Of a stretch of DNA of 36,444 nt, positions 25,106 to 34,260 are shown in pieces. How positions within the stretch are numbered: the stretch's first letter is position 1; every line of letters starts with the position of its first letter. The translations under genes and the position numbers were made by a program. The notes beneath the pieces were generated by a model, which searched no databases, was not told where the DNA came from, and saw only the letters and a list, made by a program, of their open reading frames with translations. Origin of the DNA: Paracoccaceae bacterium (lineage in GTDB: Bacteria; Pseudomonadota; Alphaproteobacteria; Rhodobacterales; Rhodobacteraceae); assembly GCA_030066175.1 (NCBI GenBank), contig JASJCC010000018.1, positions 1-36,444 of the forward strand, in the 5' to 3' direction.

Positions 25106-26507
25106 CGGTCAGGCCTCCGATCATCACGGTGGGCTGGCCGACGCCCACGGGCACCCATTGGCCGGCCTTGCCGCAATTGCCCATGCCCGGGTCGAGCGCC
25201 ATGTCGTTGCCCAGCGCGCGGATCTGCTGCAACGCGGTCGCGCCGTCACCGATCAGCGTGGCGCCTTTCACGGGCGCGCCGACCTTGCCGTCTTTCACGC
25301 GATAGGCCTCGGTACAGCTAAACACGAACTTGCCGTTGGTAATGTCCACCTGCCCGCCGCCAAAACCAACGGCCCAGATGCCGTCCTTGAGATCGGCCAC
25401 GATGTCGTCAGGCGCCGCATCCCCGCCCAGCATGTAAGTATTGGTCATGCGCGGCATCGGGATATGGGCATAGCTTTCGCGCCGCCCGTTGCCGGTGGGC
25501 TCCACCCCCATCAGCCGGGCGTTCTGACGGTCCTGCATGAAGCCCACCAACACGCCGTCCTCGATCAGCACGTTCTTGCCCGACGGCGTGCCTTCGTCAT
25601 CCACGGTGATGGAACCGCGCCGGTCCGGGATTGTGCCGTCGTCAAGCACGGTCACCCCCTTGGCCGCCACTTGCTGGCCCATTAGCCCGGCAAAGGCCGA
25701 CGATCCTTTGCGGTTGAAATCGCCCTCCAGCCCGTGGCCCACGGCCTCATGCAGCAGGATGCCGGGCCAGCCGGGGCCGAGCACGATGTCCATGACCCCT
25801 GCCGGCGCCGGTTCGGCCTGCAGATTCACAAGTGCGATGCGCAGCGCTTCACGCGCCTTAGCCTGCCAATCGACGGGGTCCAGCAGCCCGTCCAACGTCA
25901 CACGCCCGCCACCCCCGGCGGTGCCGGATTCGCGGCGGCCGTTGTCTTCGACGATCACGCTGACATTGACCCGCGTCATCGGACGCACATCGGTCACCAG
26001 GGCGCCATCGGCGCGCAGGATCGCCACTTCTTGCAACGACGCGCCCATCGACGCGGTCACCTGGACCACGCGTTTGTCGAGCCCGCGGGCGAAATCGTCG
26101 ATCTCGCGCAACGTCTCGAGCTTGACCGGAAAGCTGTGGCCCGAGATGGGATCGGCATCAGTGTAAAGCGAGGTGTTTGTCCCCTTGGGCGCGTCGGCCA
26201 GCGTGCCGCCTCCGTCGCCCACAGCAAGCCGCGCCGTTTCCGAGGCGCGCGCGATCGAAGATTCGCTGATTTCGGTGGAATGCGCATAGCCCGCCACCTC
26301 ACCGCGCACCGCACGCAGACCGAAACCCTCGGAGGCATCGTAGTTGGCGGTCTTCAACCGGCCATCATCAAAAGTCAGCATTTCCGAGCGTCGCCGTTCG
26401 AGGAAAAGCTCCCCATCATCTGCCCCGGCGAGCGCGTTTTGCAGTTGATTCAACGTGGTTTCGCGGTCGAGCGTGGTGTCGAACGGGCGGAAAGGAGCGT
26501 CTATCAT
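25089..26507 (-). CDS. tldD: Metalloprotease TldD
   Basis: The TldD subunit of the TldD/TldE(PmbA) metalloprotease, which degrades unfolded peptides and processes small modified peptides and antitoxins in known systems. The 472 residues carry the metal motif HEAVGH (His253, Glu254, His257) in ILLHEAVGHGLEGD, an N-terminal domain with RRSEMLTFDDGRLK, and C-terminal segments RRGSITVDDEGTPS, RQNARLMGVEPTGNGRRESY and GMGNCGKAGQ. The ATG has GAGG four bases upstream. A perfect FNR box begins 13 bases before the start codon. tldE is not in this window. The gene is divergent from ctaC, an arrangement I recall as common in this family. Confidence 0.95.
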   Translation of the reverse strand: MIDAPFRPFDTTLDRETTLNQLQNALAGADDGELFLERRRSEMLTFDDGRLKTANYDASEGFGLRAVRGEVAGYAHSTEISESSIARASETARLAVGDGGGTLADAPKGTNTSLYTDADPISGHSFPVKLETLREIDDFARGLDKRVVQVTASMGASLQEVAILRADGALVTDVRPMTRVNVSVIVEDNGRRESGTAGGGGRVTLDGLLDPVDWQAKAREALRIALVNLQAEPAPAGVMDIVLGPGWPGILLHEAVGHGLEGDFNRKGSSAFAGLMGQQVAAKGVTVLDDGTIPDRRGSITVDDEGTPSGKNVLIEDGVLVGFMQDRQNARLMGVEPTGNGRRESYAHIPMPRMTNTYMLGGDAAPDDIVADLKDGIWAVGFGGGQVDITNGKFVFSCTEAYRVKDGKVGAPVKGATLIGDGATALQQIRALGNDMALDPGMGNCGKAGQWVPVGVGQPTVMIGGLTVGGSA

Positions 26508-26520
26508 GGGGCCTCGCGGG

Positions 26521-26534
26521 TTGATCTAAATCAA
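26521..26534. promoter_or_regulatory. FNR/FnrL box between tldD and ctaC
   Basis: TTGATCTAAATCAA matches the FNR consensus TTGAT-N4-ATCAA exactly. It lies 13 bases before the tldD start codon and 171 bases before the ctaC start codon. FnrL represses or activates respiratory genes with oxygen supply in Rhodobacter. Control of the aa3 oxidase cluster, tldD or both is inferred from position. Confidence 0.65.
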
Positions 26535-26705
26535 GGAAAGCGCCGTTTTGCCGCAAGCAACTTTCTTTATCTGTTTTCCAGAATATGGTTTGAACCCATC
26601 CAAACACAATGGGACGTGCCATGCGTCGGCGGGACCGGGTTCCGCACCCCCCGTGCAAGGACGCGCCCCTCGGACCAACACGTAGCCAACCGATTTGGGT
26701 GAGAC

Positions 26706-27581
26706 ATGCGCAAAACCTCTCTGCTGACCGGCCTTCTGGGTGCCTTTCTGGCCGCACCTGCCTTTGCTCAGGACCTCGACGTTGTGGGGCGTCCCACAGA
26801 TGCCGGCCTGGGCTTTCAGCCGGCGGCGACGGAACTGGCCCGCGACCTGCAATGGCTCGATGGGATGATCCTGGTGATCATCACCGCCATCACGCTCTTT
26901 GTGGTGGCGCTTCTGGCCTATGTGATCTTCCGCTACAACCGCAAGGCCAACCCCAACCCCAGCTCGTTCACCCACAACTCGCCGCTTGAGGTGGCTTGGA
27001 CTGTCGGGCCGATTGTGATCCTGGTCTTTATCGGCGCCTTCTCGCTGCCGGTTCTGTTCAAGCAGCAGGAAATCCCCGAGGCGGATGTCACCATCAAGGT
27101 GACAGGCTATCAGTGGTACTGGGGGTATGAGTATATCGGCGAAGACCTGATCTATGACAGCTACATGATCGGCGCGCCCTTCACCGGTGGCGACAACCGC
27201 CTGACCCCCGAGGTCGAAGAACAGCTGATCGAGGCCGGTTACAGCAAAGAGGACTTCCTGCTGGCGACCGACACCGCTGTTGTGGTGCCCGTGGGCAAGA
27301 CCATCGTGATGCAGGTCACCGGCGGTGATGTGATCCACAGCTGGACCATCCCGGCCTTTGGCGTCAAGCAGGACGCCGTGCCCGGCCGTCTGGCGGAACT
27401 GTGGTTCAACGCCGACAAGGAAGGTGTCTATTTCGGCCAGTGTTCGGAACTGTGCGGGATCGCCCATGCCTACATGCCGATCACCGTCAAGGTCGTCAGC
27501 CAAGAGGTCTATGACGCCTGGCTGACCGCCTCGAAAGAGGCCGAGGAATACACCGACGTCCGCGCGGTTCTGACCAACTAA
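26706..27581 (+). CDS. ctaC: Cytochrome c oxidase subunit II
   Basis: Subunit II of aa3-type cytochrome c oxidase, which accepts electrons from cytochrome c at the CuA centre. The 291 residues start with a signal peptide ([22 protein letters not shown]), then two membrane helices ([21 protein letters not shown] and [17 protein letters not shown]), and a periplasmic cupredoxin domain. CuA ligands are visible: VIHSW, then Cys246, Cys250, His254 and Met257 in [12 protein letters not shown]. The aromatic electron-entry patch YQWYWGYEY is also present. It is the first gene of the cta cluster; subunit I (ctaD) is not in the window. The leader of about 200 bases contains the FNR box. Confidence 0.97.
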   Translation: MRKTSLLTGLLGAFLAAPAFAQDLDVVGRPTDAGLGFQPAATELARDLQWLDGMILVIITAITLFVVALLAYVIFRYNRKANPNPSSFTHNSPLEVAWTVGPIVILVFIGAFSLPVLFKQQEIPEADVTIKVTGYQWYWGYEYIGEDLIYDSYMIGAPFTGGDNRLTPEVEEQLIEAGYSKEDFLLATDTAVVVPVGKTIVMQVTGGDVIHSWTIPAFGVKQDAVPGRLAELWFNADKEGVYFGQCSELCGIAHAYMPITVKVVSQEVYDAWLTASKEAEEYTDVRAVLTN

Positions 27582-27589
27582 GCACAAGG

Positions 27590-27608
27590 CCGGGGGGCAT
27601 CCCCCCGG
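27590..27608 (+). other. Hairpin between ctaC and ctaB
   Basis: CCGGGGGG (27590-27597), loop CAT, CCCCCCGG (27601-27608) form a very stable stem nine bases after the ctaC stop, without a following T run. It may stabilise the ctaC mRNA 3' end or reduce read-through so that subunit II is made in excess over assembly factors. Confidence 0.5.
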
Positions 27609-27659
27609 GCGTCACAAGCGCAAGGCGGGCCAGCGGCCTGCCAACCCGCAGGAGAGACG

Positions 27660-28595
27660 ATGAGCGACGCCAGCATTCAGACCACGATCCGTCACGGCGA
27701 AGCCGAGTTCGGCGACTATTTTGCCCTCTTGAAGCCGCGGGTGATGACGTTGGTGGTGTTCACGGCCTTTGTCGGGCTGCTGGCTGCGCCTGTTGCAATC
27801 CATCCCTTCATCGGTTTTTGCGCCATCCTCTTCATCGCCGTGGGCGGTGGGGCGTCGGGTGCTCTGAACATGTGGTGGGACGCCGATATCGACGCCGTCA
27901 TGCGCCGCACCGCAAAGCGCCCCATTCCGGCTGGTAAGGTCACCGGGGATGAGGCGCTGGCCATCGGCGTCGCGCTTTCCGCCTTCTCAATCATCTTTCT
28001 GGGTCTGGCGACGAACTGGCTGGCCGCTGGCCTGCTGGCCTTTACGATCTTCTTCTACGTCGTGATCTACACCATGTGGCTCAAGCGTCTGACGCCGCAG
28101 AACATCGTGATCGGCGGCGCGGCAGGCGCCTTCCCGCCGATGATCGGCTGGGCGGCGGCCACCGGCGACATCTCAGTCGCAAGTGTTCTGATGTTCTGCC
28201 TGACCTTCATGTGGACGCCGCCGCATTTCTGGGCGCTCGCGCTCTTTGTGCGGATGGATTACGACAATGCCACCGTGCCGATGCTGACCGTCACCCACGG
28301 TCGCCGGTCGACCCGCGTGCATATCCTTGTCTACACCGTGCTGCTGGCGATCCTCGCCATCGGCACCGGCTTCACCGCCATTGGCGGGCCGATCTACCTC
28401 GCCGTTGCGCTTGTGCTGAACGCGCTCTTCCTGAAAGGCGCGTGGGACATCTATCGCCGCAATGAAGAGATGGCCGAGGCCGACAACTTTGCTGTCGAGA
28501 AAAAGTTCTTCAAGCTCTCGCTGCTCTATCTCTTTGCGCATTTCGGTGCGATCCTGATCGAAGCCGGCATTGACCGGCTGGGGGTCTTCGCATGA
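27660..28595 (+). CDS. ctaB: Protoheme IX farnesyltransferase
   Basis: Adds a farnesyl group to heme b to make heme O, the precursor of heme A for the oxidase. The 311-residue membrane protein is of the UbiA superfamily with about nine hydrophobic segments. The first aspartate-rich prenyl-diphosphate motif is [15 protein letters not shown] with AKRPIP after it, and the second conserved loop is [20 protein letters not shown]. The N-terminus [20 protein letters not shown] is typical. The ATG has AGGAGAG upstream. Its stop overlaps the start of the next small gene (ATGA). Heme A synthase (ctaA) is not nearby. Confidence 0.96.
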   Translation: MSDASIQTTIRHGEAEFGDYFALLKPRVMTLVVFTAFVGLLAAPVAIHPFIGFCAILFIAVGGGASGALNMWWDADIDAVMRRTAKRPIPAGKVTGDEALAIGVALSAFSIIFLGLATNWLAAGLLAFTIFFYVVIYTMWLKRLTPQNIVIGGAAGAFPPMIGWAAATGDISVASVLMFCLTFMWTPPHFWALALFVRMDYDNATVPMLTVTHGRRSTRVHILVYTVLLAILAIGTGFTAIGGPIYLAVALVLNALFLKGAWDIYRRNEEMAEADNFAVEKKFFKLSLLYLFAHFGAILIEAGIDRLGVFA

Positions 28596-28762
28596 GCCTG
28601 TCGCGCCAACATGAGCTGCACAAGCGCCGCGCCGGGCGCAACAAGGGCGTCGGCATCGTGCTGGCCGCCCTGATCGCAATCGTCTTTGGCCTGACCGTGG
28701 TCAAGGTCAGTTCCGACAACTTCACAATGCAATCCGCAAACGAGGTGAACAATGGCAATTGA
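28592..28762 (+). CDS. Small single-pass membrane protein of the cta operon (CoxF-like)
   Basis: A 56-residue protein, easily missed because of its size. The start overlaps the ctaB stop (ATGA) and its end overlaps the ctaG start by 11 bases, so it is locked in the operon by coupling. It has a basic N-terminus ([15 protein letters not shown]), one membrane helix ([20 protein letters not shown]) and a short polar tail. Small proteins at this place in alphaproteobacterial cta clusters are annotated as CoxF or as oxidase-related proteins. A role in oxidase assembly or as a small subunit is inferred from context only. Confidence 0.8.
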   Translation: MSLSRQHELHKRRAGRNKGVGIVLAALIAIVFGLTVVKVSSDNFTMQSANEVNNGN

Positions 28763-29333
28763 AGGCAAGCGCAAGACGGTCTTTCAGACGGTCGGTGTCG
28801 TCCTCTTTATGGGCGCCATGGCGTGGGCCTCGGTGCCGTTATATGACTGGTTCTGCCGGGTGACGGGTTATGGCGGCGCCACCGGTGTGGCCGAGTCCGC
28901 CGGCGATGAAATCCTCGACCAGACCATCAAGGTGCGCTTTGACGCCTCGAAAGAACGCGGCATGCCGTGGGATTTCAAACCTGTTCAGCTCGAAATGACG
29001 CTCCGCATCGGCGAAGAGGGGCTCGCGTTTTACGAGGCGCACAACCCCACCGACCGCCCAATTGCCGGCTCGGCGAGCTACAACGTCGCGCCCTTTGGCG
29101 CCGGGGCCTATTTCTCGAAAATCGCCTGCTTCTGCTTTGAAGAGCAGATCCTGATGCCGGGCGAGACGGTGATCATGCCGGTCAGCTTCTTTGTCGAGCC
29201 CGGCATCGTCAACGATGCCGATGCCAAACACGCCAAGCACATCACGCTCAGCTACACCTTTTACGAGATCGACCTGCCCGAAGAAACCCAGGCCGCTCTT
29301 GACGCGAATACGGATGCCACATCCGTCAATTAA
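28752..29333 (+). CDS. ctaG: Cytochrome c oxidase copper-assembly protein CtaG (Cox11-like)
   Basis: Delivers copper to the CuB site of subunit I. The 193 residues contain one N-terminal membrane anchor ([23 protein letters not shown], including the conserved [12 protein letters not shown]) and a periplasmic domain with the copper-binding CxC pair Cys126-Phe-Cys128 in [25 protein letters not shown] and [15 protein letters not shown] complete the Cox11 pattern. It overlaps the preceding small gene by 11 bases and is followed by subunit III after 26 bases, all consistent with one oxidase operon. Confidence 0.96.
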   Translation: MAIEGKRKTVFQTVGVVLFMGAMAWASVPLYDWFCRVTGYGGATGVAESAGDEILDQTIKVRFDASKERGMPWDFKPVQLEMTLRIGEEGLAFYEAHNPTDRPIAGSASYNVAPFGAGAYFSKIACFCFEEQILMPGETVIMPVSFFVEPGIVNDADAKHAKHITLSYTFYEIDLPEETQAALDANTDATSVN

Positions 29334-29359
29334 AGCCCAAGCCTAACGAGGGAACCGAA

Positions 29360-30166
29360 ATGGCGCACGCGAAAAACCACGATTACCACATCCTGAACCC
29401 CTCTATCTGGCCCCTGCTGGGCGCAGTTGCGGCGTTTGTGATGCTGTTCGGCGCGGTCATGTGGATGCATGACAGCGGTCCTTGGGTCTTTCTGATCGGC
29501 TTTGTCGCCGTTCTTTATACCATGTTCGGCTGGTGGGCCGACGTGGTGGCCGAAAGCCAGGTGGGCGATCACACGCCCGTCGTCCGGATCGGGCTGAAAT
29601 ACGGCTTTATCCTCTTCATCATGTCCGAGGTGATGTTCTTCTTCGCCTGGTTCTGGAGCTTTTTCAAACACGCGATGTACCCGATGCACCCCGACGGCAT
29701 CAGCCCGGCGGTGGACGGCGTCTGGCCGCCCGCAGGGATCGAGACGTTTGACCCGTGGCACCTGCCGCTGATCAACACGCTGATCCTGCTCTGCTCGGGG
29801 ATGGCGGCGACATGGGCGCACCACGCGCTGGTGCACGAGAACAACCGCGAAGACATGAAATGGGGCCTGATCATCGCCATCGTGCTCGGTGTGTTCTTCA
29901 CCATTCTGCAGGGCTACGAATACGGCCATGCCGCGTTCGGCTTCTCGGGCAACATCTACGGTGCCAACTTCTTCATGGCGACCGGTTTCCACGGCCTGCA
30001 CGTGATCATCGGCACGCTGTTCCTGTTTGTCTGCCTGATGCGCCTGATGAAGGGCCACTTCACCCCCGAAAAACATATCGGGTTCGAGGCCGCCGCCTGG
30101 TACTGGCACTTTGTCGATGTGGTCTGGCTGTTCCTGTTTGCCGCGATCTACATCTGGGGCGGCTAA
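29360..30166 (+). CDS. ctaE: Cytochrome c oxidase subunit III
   Basis: Subunit III of aa3 oxidase, 268 residues with seven predicted membrane helices. It supports proton uptake and stability of the oxidase. Family segments seen include [19 protein letters not shown] at the N-terminus, [53 protein letters not shown], and the C-terminal [18 protein letters not shown] with [16 protein letters not shown]. The ATG is preceded by AACGAGGGAACC. A strong terminator follows about 45 bases after the stop. Confidence 0.97.
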   Translation: MAHAKNHDYHILNPSIWPLLGAVAAFVMLFGAVMWMHDSGPWVFLIGFVAVLYTMFGWWADVVAESQVGDHTPVVRIGLKYGFILFIMSEVMFFFAWFWSFFKHAMYPMHPDGISPAVDGVWPPAGIETFDPWHLPLINTLILLCSGMAATWAHHALVHENNREDMKWGLIIAIVLGVFFTILQGYEYGHAAFGFSGNIYGANFFMATGFHGLHVIIGTLFLFVCLMRLMKGHFTPEKHIGFEAAAWYWHFVDVVWLFLFAAIYIWGG

Positions 30167-30210
30167 GCGGGCTTTGGGGATTGCACCCCCCGCCCTCTGA
30201 GGTAAACCAA

Positions 30211-30237
30211 GGCGCGCGAGAGATCGCGCGCCTTTTT
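30211..30237 (+). terminator. Intrinsic terminator after ctaE
   Basis: GGCGCGCGA (30211-30219), tetraloop GAGA and TCGCGCGCC (30224-30232) form a perfect 9-pair stem followed by TTTTT. It ends the ctaC-ctaE operon and separates it from SURF1, which then depends on read-through or its own promoter. Confidence 0.9.
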
Positions 30238-30264
30238 CGTTCCAACGCCGCACAAGGACCCCAC

Positions 30265-30945
30265 GTGCAACGCCTGATCGCCCCCCTCCTGTTTGGCCTG
30301 GCCGGCACCGCCATCCTTGTGTGGCTGGGCACCTGGCAGATCCAGCGGCTGGCGTGGAAAGAGGGTGTGCTGGCCGAGATCGAAAGCACCATCGCCGCCG
30401 ATCCTGCCCCCCTGCCCCGAATGATCGCGCCCGCAGAACAACGCTATCAGCCGGTAACGCTGAGCGGCGTGATTGAACCGGGTGAGCTGCATGTGCTCGT
30501 CTCGGTCAAACGGGTCGGCGCCGGCTATCGCGTGGTTTCCCCCTACCAGACCGAGGACGGCCGCCGCGTGTTGCTGGACCGTGGCTTTGTCCCAGTCGAT
30601 CAGAAAGCCGCCCCGCGCCAGACCGGCCCGGCGCAGATCGATGGCAACCTGCACTGGCCCGATGACCGCAACAGCTCGACGCCTGACAATGACATCACCG
30701 GCAACACCTGGTTTGCCCGCGACATCGCCGCCATGGCCGAGGTGCTGCAAACCGAGCCACTACTGGTCATCGCGCGCAACGTGTCGCCAAATGACCCTGC
30801 CGTGACGCCGCTGCCCGTGGACACCAGCGGCATTCCGAACGATCACTTGCAATACGCGATCACCTGGTTCTCGCTGGCGGCGATCTGGGTGATCATGACG
30901 CTGTTTTTCATCCGCCGGCAAAGCCGCGACCGACAAGGCCTCTGA
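30265..30945 (+). CDS. SURF1 family cytochrome oxidase biogenesis protein
   Basis: A 226-residue heme-binding chaperone that helps insert heme A in subunit I. Two membrane segments frame the protein: LLFGLAGTAILVWLGTWQIQRL at the N-terminus, including the conserved GTWQ.RL, and YAITWFSLAAIWVIMTLFFI at the C-terminus. The middle holds GYRVVSPYQTEDGRRVLLDRGFVP and DNDITGNTWFARD, typical of SURF1. There is no ATG: the GTG at 30265 has AAGGA six bases upstream and the frame agrees with the family N-terminus. It follows the oxidase terminator by about 30 bases and precedes thrC by five bases. Confidence 0.93.
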   Translation: MQRLIAPLLFGLAGTAILVWLGTWQIQRLAWKEGVLAEIESTIAADPAPLPRMIAPAEQRYQPVTLSGVIEPGELHVLVSVKRVGAGYRVVSPYQTEDGRRVLLDRGFVPVDQKAAPRQTGPAQIDGNLHWPDDRNSSTPDNDITGNTWFARDIAAMAEVLQTEPLLVIARNVSPNDPAVTPLPVDTSGIPNDHLQYAITWFSLAAIWVIMTLFFIRRQSRDRQGL

Positions 30946-30950
30946 CGCAT

Positions 30951-32342
30951 ATGCAGTATATCTCCACCCGCGGAAACGCGCCCGTTCTAAGCTTTGAAGA
31001 GGCGATGCTGTCCGGTCTGGCCCGCGATGGCGGGCTTTACGTGCCGGAATCCATCCCGCAGATGAGCGTGGCGGACATCCGCGCGCTGCATGGCCAGAGC
31101 TATGAGGAAACCGCCTTTCGCGTGATGCGGCCGTTTGTCGGCGACAGCTTCAGCGACGAGGTCTTCAGCGATCTGATCACCAAGGCCTATGCCGGGTTTG
31201 GCCATGGCGCCCGCGCGCCCTTGGTGCAGCTCGCACCTGGGCATTTCCTGCTCGAGCTTTTCCACGGCCCGACGCTGGCGTTCAAGGACTTCGCCATGCA
31301 GCTGATTGGCCAGATGTTCCAAGAGGCGCTCAGCCGCCGGGGCGAGCGTGTGACCATCGTCGGCGCCACCTCGGGTGACACGGGCAGTGCCGCGATCGAG
31401 GCGTTCCGTGGGCTCGCGTCCGTTGATGTGTTCATCCTCTACCCGCATGGCCGCGTGTCCGAGGTGCAGCGCCGCCAGATGACCACCCCGGTCGAAGACA
31501 ATGTGCACGCGCTGGCGCTCGAAGGCGATTTCGACGATTGCCAGGCCCGGCTGAAGGACATGTTCAATCATTTCGAGTTTCGCGATTCTGTGCGGCTCGC
31601 CGGGGTGAACAGCATCAACTGGGCACGGGTGCTGGCGCAGGTGGTCTATTACTTCAGCGCCGCCGCCTCGCTGGGCGCGCCTGACCGCCAGATCAGCTTC
31701 ACCGTCCCCACCGGCAATTTCGGCGACATCTTTGCCGGCTATATCGCCAAGCGCATGGGCCTGCCCATCGACCGGCTGATCGTCGCCACCAACCAGAACG
31801 ACATCCTGCACCGCTGCCTGAGCTCGGGCGACTATGTGACTGATACGGTAACCCCGTCGATCTCCCCCTCGATGGACATCCAGGTGAGCTCGAACTTCGA
31901 ACGCGTGTTGTTCGACGCCTATGGCCGCGACGGCAAGGCGGTGGCGCAGCTGATGGACGAGCTGAAATCCGGCGGCGGCTTCCGTGTCAGCCAGGGCGCC
32001 CTGCAAGCGCTGCAAGAGGATTTCGACTCCGGCCGGGTCAGCGAAGAGCAGACCCTGGCGATGATCCAGCATGCCAACCAAAACATGGGCGAGCTTTTGT
32101 GCCCGCATTCCGCCATCGGTGTCGATGTCGCCGAAAAGCTGCGGGATCACCGCACGCCCATGGTCACGCTTGCCACCGCGCACCCGGCCAAGTTCCCGGA
32201 TGCGGTGCATCAGGCCAGCGGCATTCGCCCACCCCTTCCAAATCGGATGGCAGACCTTTATGAGCGATCCGAGCGTCTCACCCAGGTGCCCAATGACCTG
32301 GCCGCGCTTGAAACTCTCATTCAGGAGCGTATCGCCCAGTGA
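30951..32342 (+). CDS. thrC: Threonine synthase
   Basis: A PLP enzyme that turns O-phosphohomoserine into threonine, the last step of the branch begun by lysC. The 463 residues have the N-terminus MQYISTRGNAPVLSFEEAMLSGLARDGGLY, the PLP lysine Lys112 in TLAFKDFAMQL, the GATSGDTGSAAIEAF loop and TVPTGNFGDIFAGYIAKRMG. It lies five bases after the SURF1 stop and its own stop overlaps the M16 peptidase start (GTGA), so it is embedded in a SURF1-thrC-M16-acetyltransferase run. Confidence 0.96.
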   Translation: MQYISTRGNAPVLSFEEAMLSGLARDGGLYVPESIPQMSVADIRALHGQSYEETAFRVMRPFVGDSFSDEVFSDLITKAYAGFGHGARAPLVQLAPGHFLLELFHGPTLAFKDFAMQLIGQMFQEALSRRGERVTIVGATSGDTGSAAIEAFRGLASVDVFILYPHGRVSEVQRRQMTTPVEDNVHALALEGDFDDCQARLKDMFNHFEFRDSVRLAGVNSINWARVLAQVVYYFSAAASLGAPDRQISFTVPTGNFGDIFAGYIAKRMGLPIDRLIVATNQNDILHRCLSSGDYVTDTVTPSISPSMDIQVSSNFERVLFDAYGRDGKAVAQLMDELKSGGGFRVSQGALQALQEDFDSGRVSEEQTLAMIQHANQNMGELLCPHSAIGVDVAEKLRDHRTPMVTLATAHPAKFPDAVHQASGIRPPLPNRMADLYERSERLTQVPNDLAALETLIQERIAQ

Positions 32343-33601
32343 CCGTCCAGACCGCAACGCTTTCCAACGGCTTTCGCATCGTCACCGAACACATGCCCGG
32401 CCTGCAATCAGCCTCGCTGGGCATCTGGGTTTGCGCCGGTGGCCGGCACGAACGGACCGAGCAGAACGGCATCGCCCATTTCCTTGAACACATGGCCTTC
32501 AAGGGCACCAAGACCCGCAGCGCCCTGCAGATTGCCGAGGCGATCGAGGACGTCGGTGGCTATATCAACGCCTATACCTCGCGCGAGGTGACGGCCTATT
32601 ACGCCCGCGTGCTGGCCGCCGACACGCCGCTGGCGCTCGAGGTCATCGCCGATATCCTGCGCAACCCGGTGTTTGAACCGTCCGAGATCGAGGTCGAGCG
32701 CCACGTGATCCTGCAGGAAATCGGCCAGGCGCATGACACACCCGACGACGTTATCTTTGACTGGTTGCAGGAACAGGCCTATCCCGATCAGCCCTTGGGC
32801 CGCACAATCCTGGGCGAAACCGACCGGGTGAACAGCTTTGACCGCGACGATCTCTTGCGCTTTGTGGGTGAGCATTACGGCCCGGAACAGCTGATCCTCT
32901 CGGCCGCAGGCGCTGTTGATCACGACAGCATCGTCGCACAAGCCAAGGCGCTCTTTGGCGACATGCCCTCCCGCCCCGGCGACGCCGCCCTGCCCGGCAC
33001 ATTCCGCGGCGGCGAAAGCCGGCAGGAAAAGCAGCTGGAGCAGGCCCACATGGCGCTGGCCTTCGAGGCCCCGGGTTATCGCGATCCGGCCTTCTACACA
33101 GCGCAGGTCTATGCCATCGCTTTGGGAGGCGGCATGTCGAGCCGCCTATTTCAGGAGATCCGCGAAAAGCGAGGCCTCTGCTACACGATCTTTGCCCAAT
33201 CCGGCGCCTATGCCGATACCGGCATGACCACGATCTATGCCGGCACCTCTGGCAAGGAAGTGGCTGATCTGGCGCTCTTGACCATCGACGAGATGAAGCG
33301 CGCCGCCGATGACATGTCCGCCGCCGAGGTTGACCGCGCCCGCGCCCAGATGAAAGCGGGCCTGTTGATGGGGCTGGAGAGCCCGGCCGCGCGGGCCGAA
33401 CGTATGGCGCGGATGATGCAGATCTGGGGCAAGGTCCCGCCAATCGCGGAAACCGTCGCCCGCATCGACGCGGTCACCCTTGACAAGGTGCGCACCTTTG
33501 CCGAAGCGCAGGCTTCGCAGGCCCCGCTGGCCCTGTCGCTTTATGGCCCGGTCGCCCAAGCCCCTGATCTGGCACAGTTGCAGGCACGACGGGCCGCCTG
33601 A
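32339..33601 (+). CDS. M16 family zinc peptidase (processing peptidase-like)
   Basis: A 420-residue insulinase-type metallopeptidase, related to the mitochondrial processing peptidase beta subunit. The inverted zinc motif HFLEH is at residues 47-51 and the third ligand is Glu127 in VILQEIGQAHD, exactly 76 residues after His51 as in the family. A second homologous half contains GGGMSSRLFQEIREKRGLCY. The GTG start overlaps the thrC stop (GTGA), with GGAG about ten bases upstream. The cellular substrate is unknown. Location is probably cytoplasmic, as no signal peptide is present. Confidence 0.93.
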   Translation: MTVQTATLSNGFRIVTEHMPGLQSASLGIWVCAGGRHERTEQNGIAHFLEHMAFKGTKTRSALQIAEAIEDVGGYINAYTSREVTAYYARVLAADTPLALEVIADILRNPVFEPSEIEVERHVILQEIGQAHDTPDDVIFDWLQEQAYPDQPLGRTILGETDRVNSFDRDDLLRFVGEHYGPEQLILSAAGAVDHDSIVAQAKALFGDMPSRPGDAALPGTFRGGESRQEKQLEQAHMALAFEAPGYRDPAFYTAQVYAIALGGGMSSRLFQEIREKRGLCYTIFAQSGAYADTGMTTIYAGTSGKEVADLALLTIDEMKRAADDMSAAEVDRARAQMKAGLLMGLESPAARAERMARMMQIWGKVPPIAETVARIDAVTLDKVRTFAEAQASQAPLALSLYGPVAQAPDLAQLQARRAA

Positions 33602-34185
33602 TGCTGGGTCTCAAGCGCAAGATACGGCTTGAGACCGAACGGCTGAGCCTGCGCCCACCCGCGCATTCCGACTACAACGCCTGGACCGCCCTGCGCCGCG
33701 ACAGCGAATCCTTCCTCGTCCCGTGGGAGCCGACCTGGGCCGAAGATCACCTCAGCCGCCGCGCCTTTACCAACCGGGTCTACTGGGCCAGCCGGTCGAT
33801 CACCTCGGGCACAGCGGTGCCCTTGTTCCTGATCCGGCGCAGCGATGACACGCTGGTGGGCGCCATCACGCTCGACAATATCCGCCGCGGCCCGGCCCAG
33901 GCCGGCACCCTGGGTTACTGGATCGGCGCACCCTTTGCCCGCCAGGGTTTCATGGGTGAGGCCATCGCCGCCATGGTGCACCACGCCTTCGAACGGCTCG
34001 AGCTCAGCCGGATCGAGGCCGCCTGCCTGCCGGAAAACGTCGCCTCGCGCCGGCTGCTGGAACGCTCCGGTTTCAAATACGAAGGGGTGGCGCAAAGCTA
34101 TCTGCAGATCAACGGCCGCTGGCGCACGCATGTTTTATACGCCGCCCTGCGCACCGACCGGCGCGGGCGCACCCAGGCAGGGTAG
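33601..34185 (+). CDS. GNAT family N-acetyltransferase (RimJ/RimL type)
   Basis: A 194-residue protein with the pattern of ribosomal-protein and other N-terminal acetyltransferases. RLSLRPPAHSDYNAWTALRRDS opens the domain, the acetyl-CoA site is LGYWIGAPFARQGFMGEAIAAMV, and ENVASRRLLERSGFKYEGVAQSYLQING is the typical C-terminal part. The start shares one base with the M16 peptidase stop (TGATG), so the two are coupled. Actual substrate (ribosomal protein, small molecule) is not shown by the sequence. Confidence 0.9.
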   Translation: MLGLKRKIRLETERLSLRPPAHSDYNAWTALRRDSESFLVPWEPTWAEDHLSRRAFTNRVYWASRSITSGTAVPLFLIRRSDDTLVGAITLDNIRRGPAQAGTLGYWIGAPFARQGFMGEAIAAMVHHAFERLELSRIEAACLPENVASRRLLERSGFKYEGVAQSYLQINGRWRTHVLYAALRTDRRGRTQAG

Positions 34186-34260
34186 ACGCGCGGCAATCAG
34201 TAGGCTGACCTTCGGCCCCGGTGCGCTATGGTTAGTAGGACGCAACACCCGGAGCCCGCC

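Noticed and set aside
29755-30264. In-frame extension of SURF1 back through ctaE
   Set aside because: It overlaps subunit III coding sequence and crosses a strong terminator. GTG at 30265 with AAGGA fits the SURF1 N-terminus.
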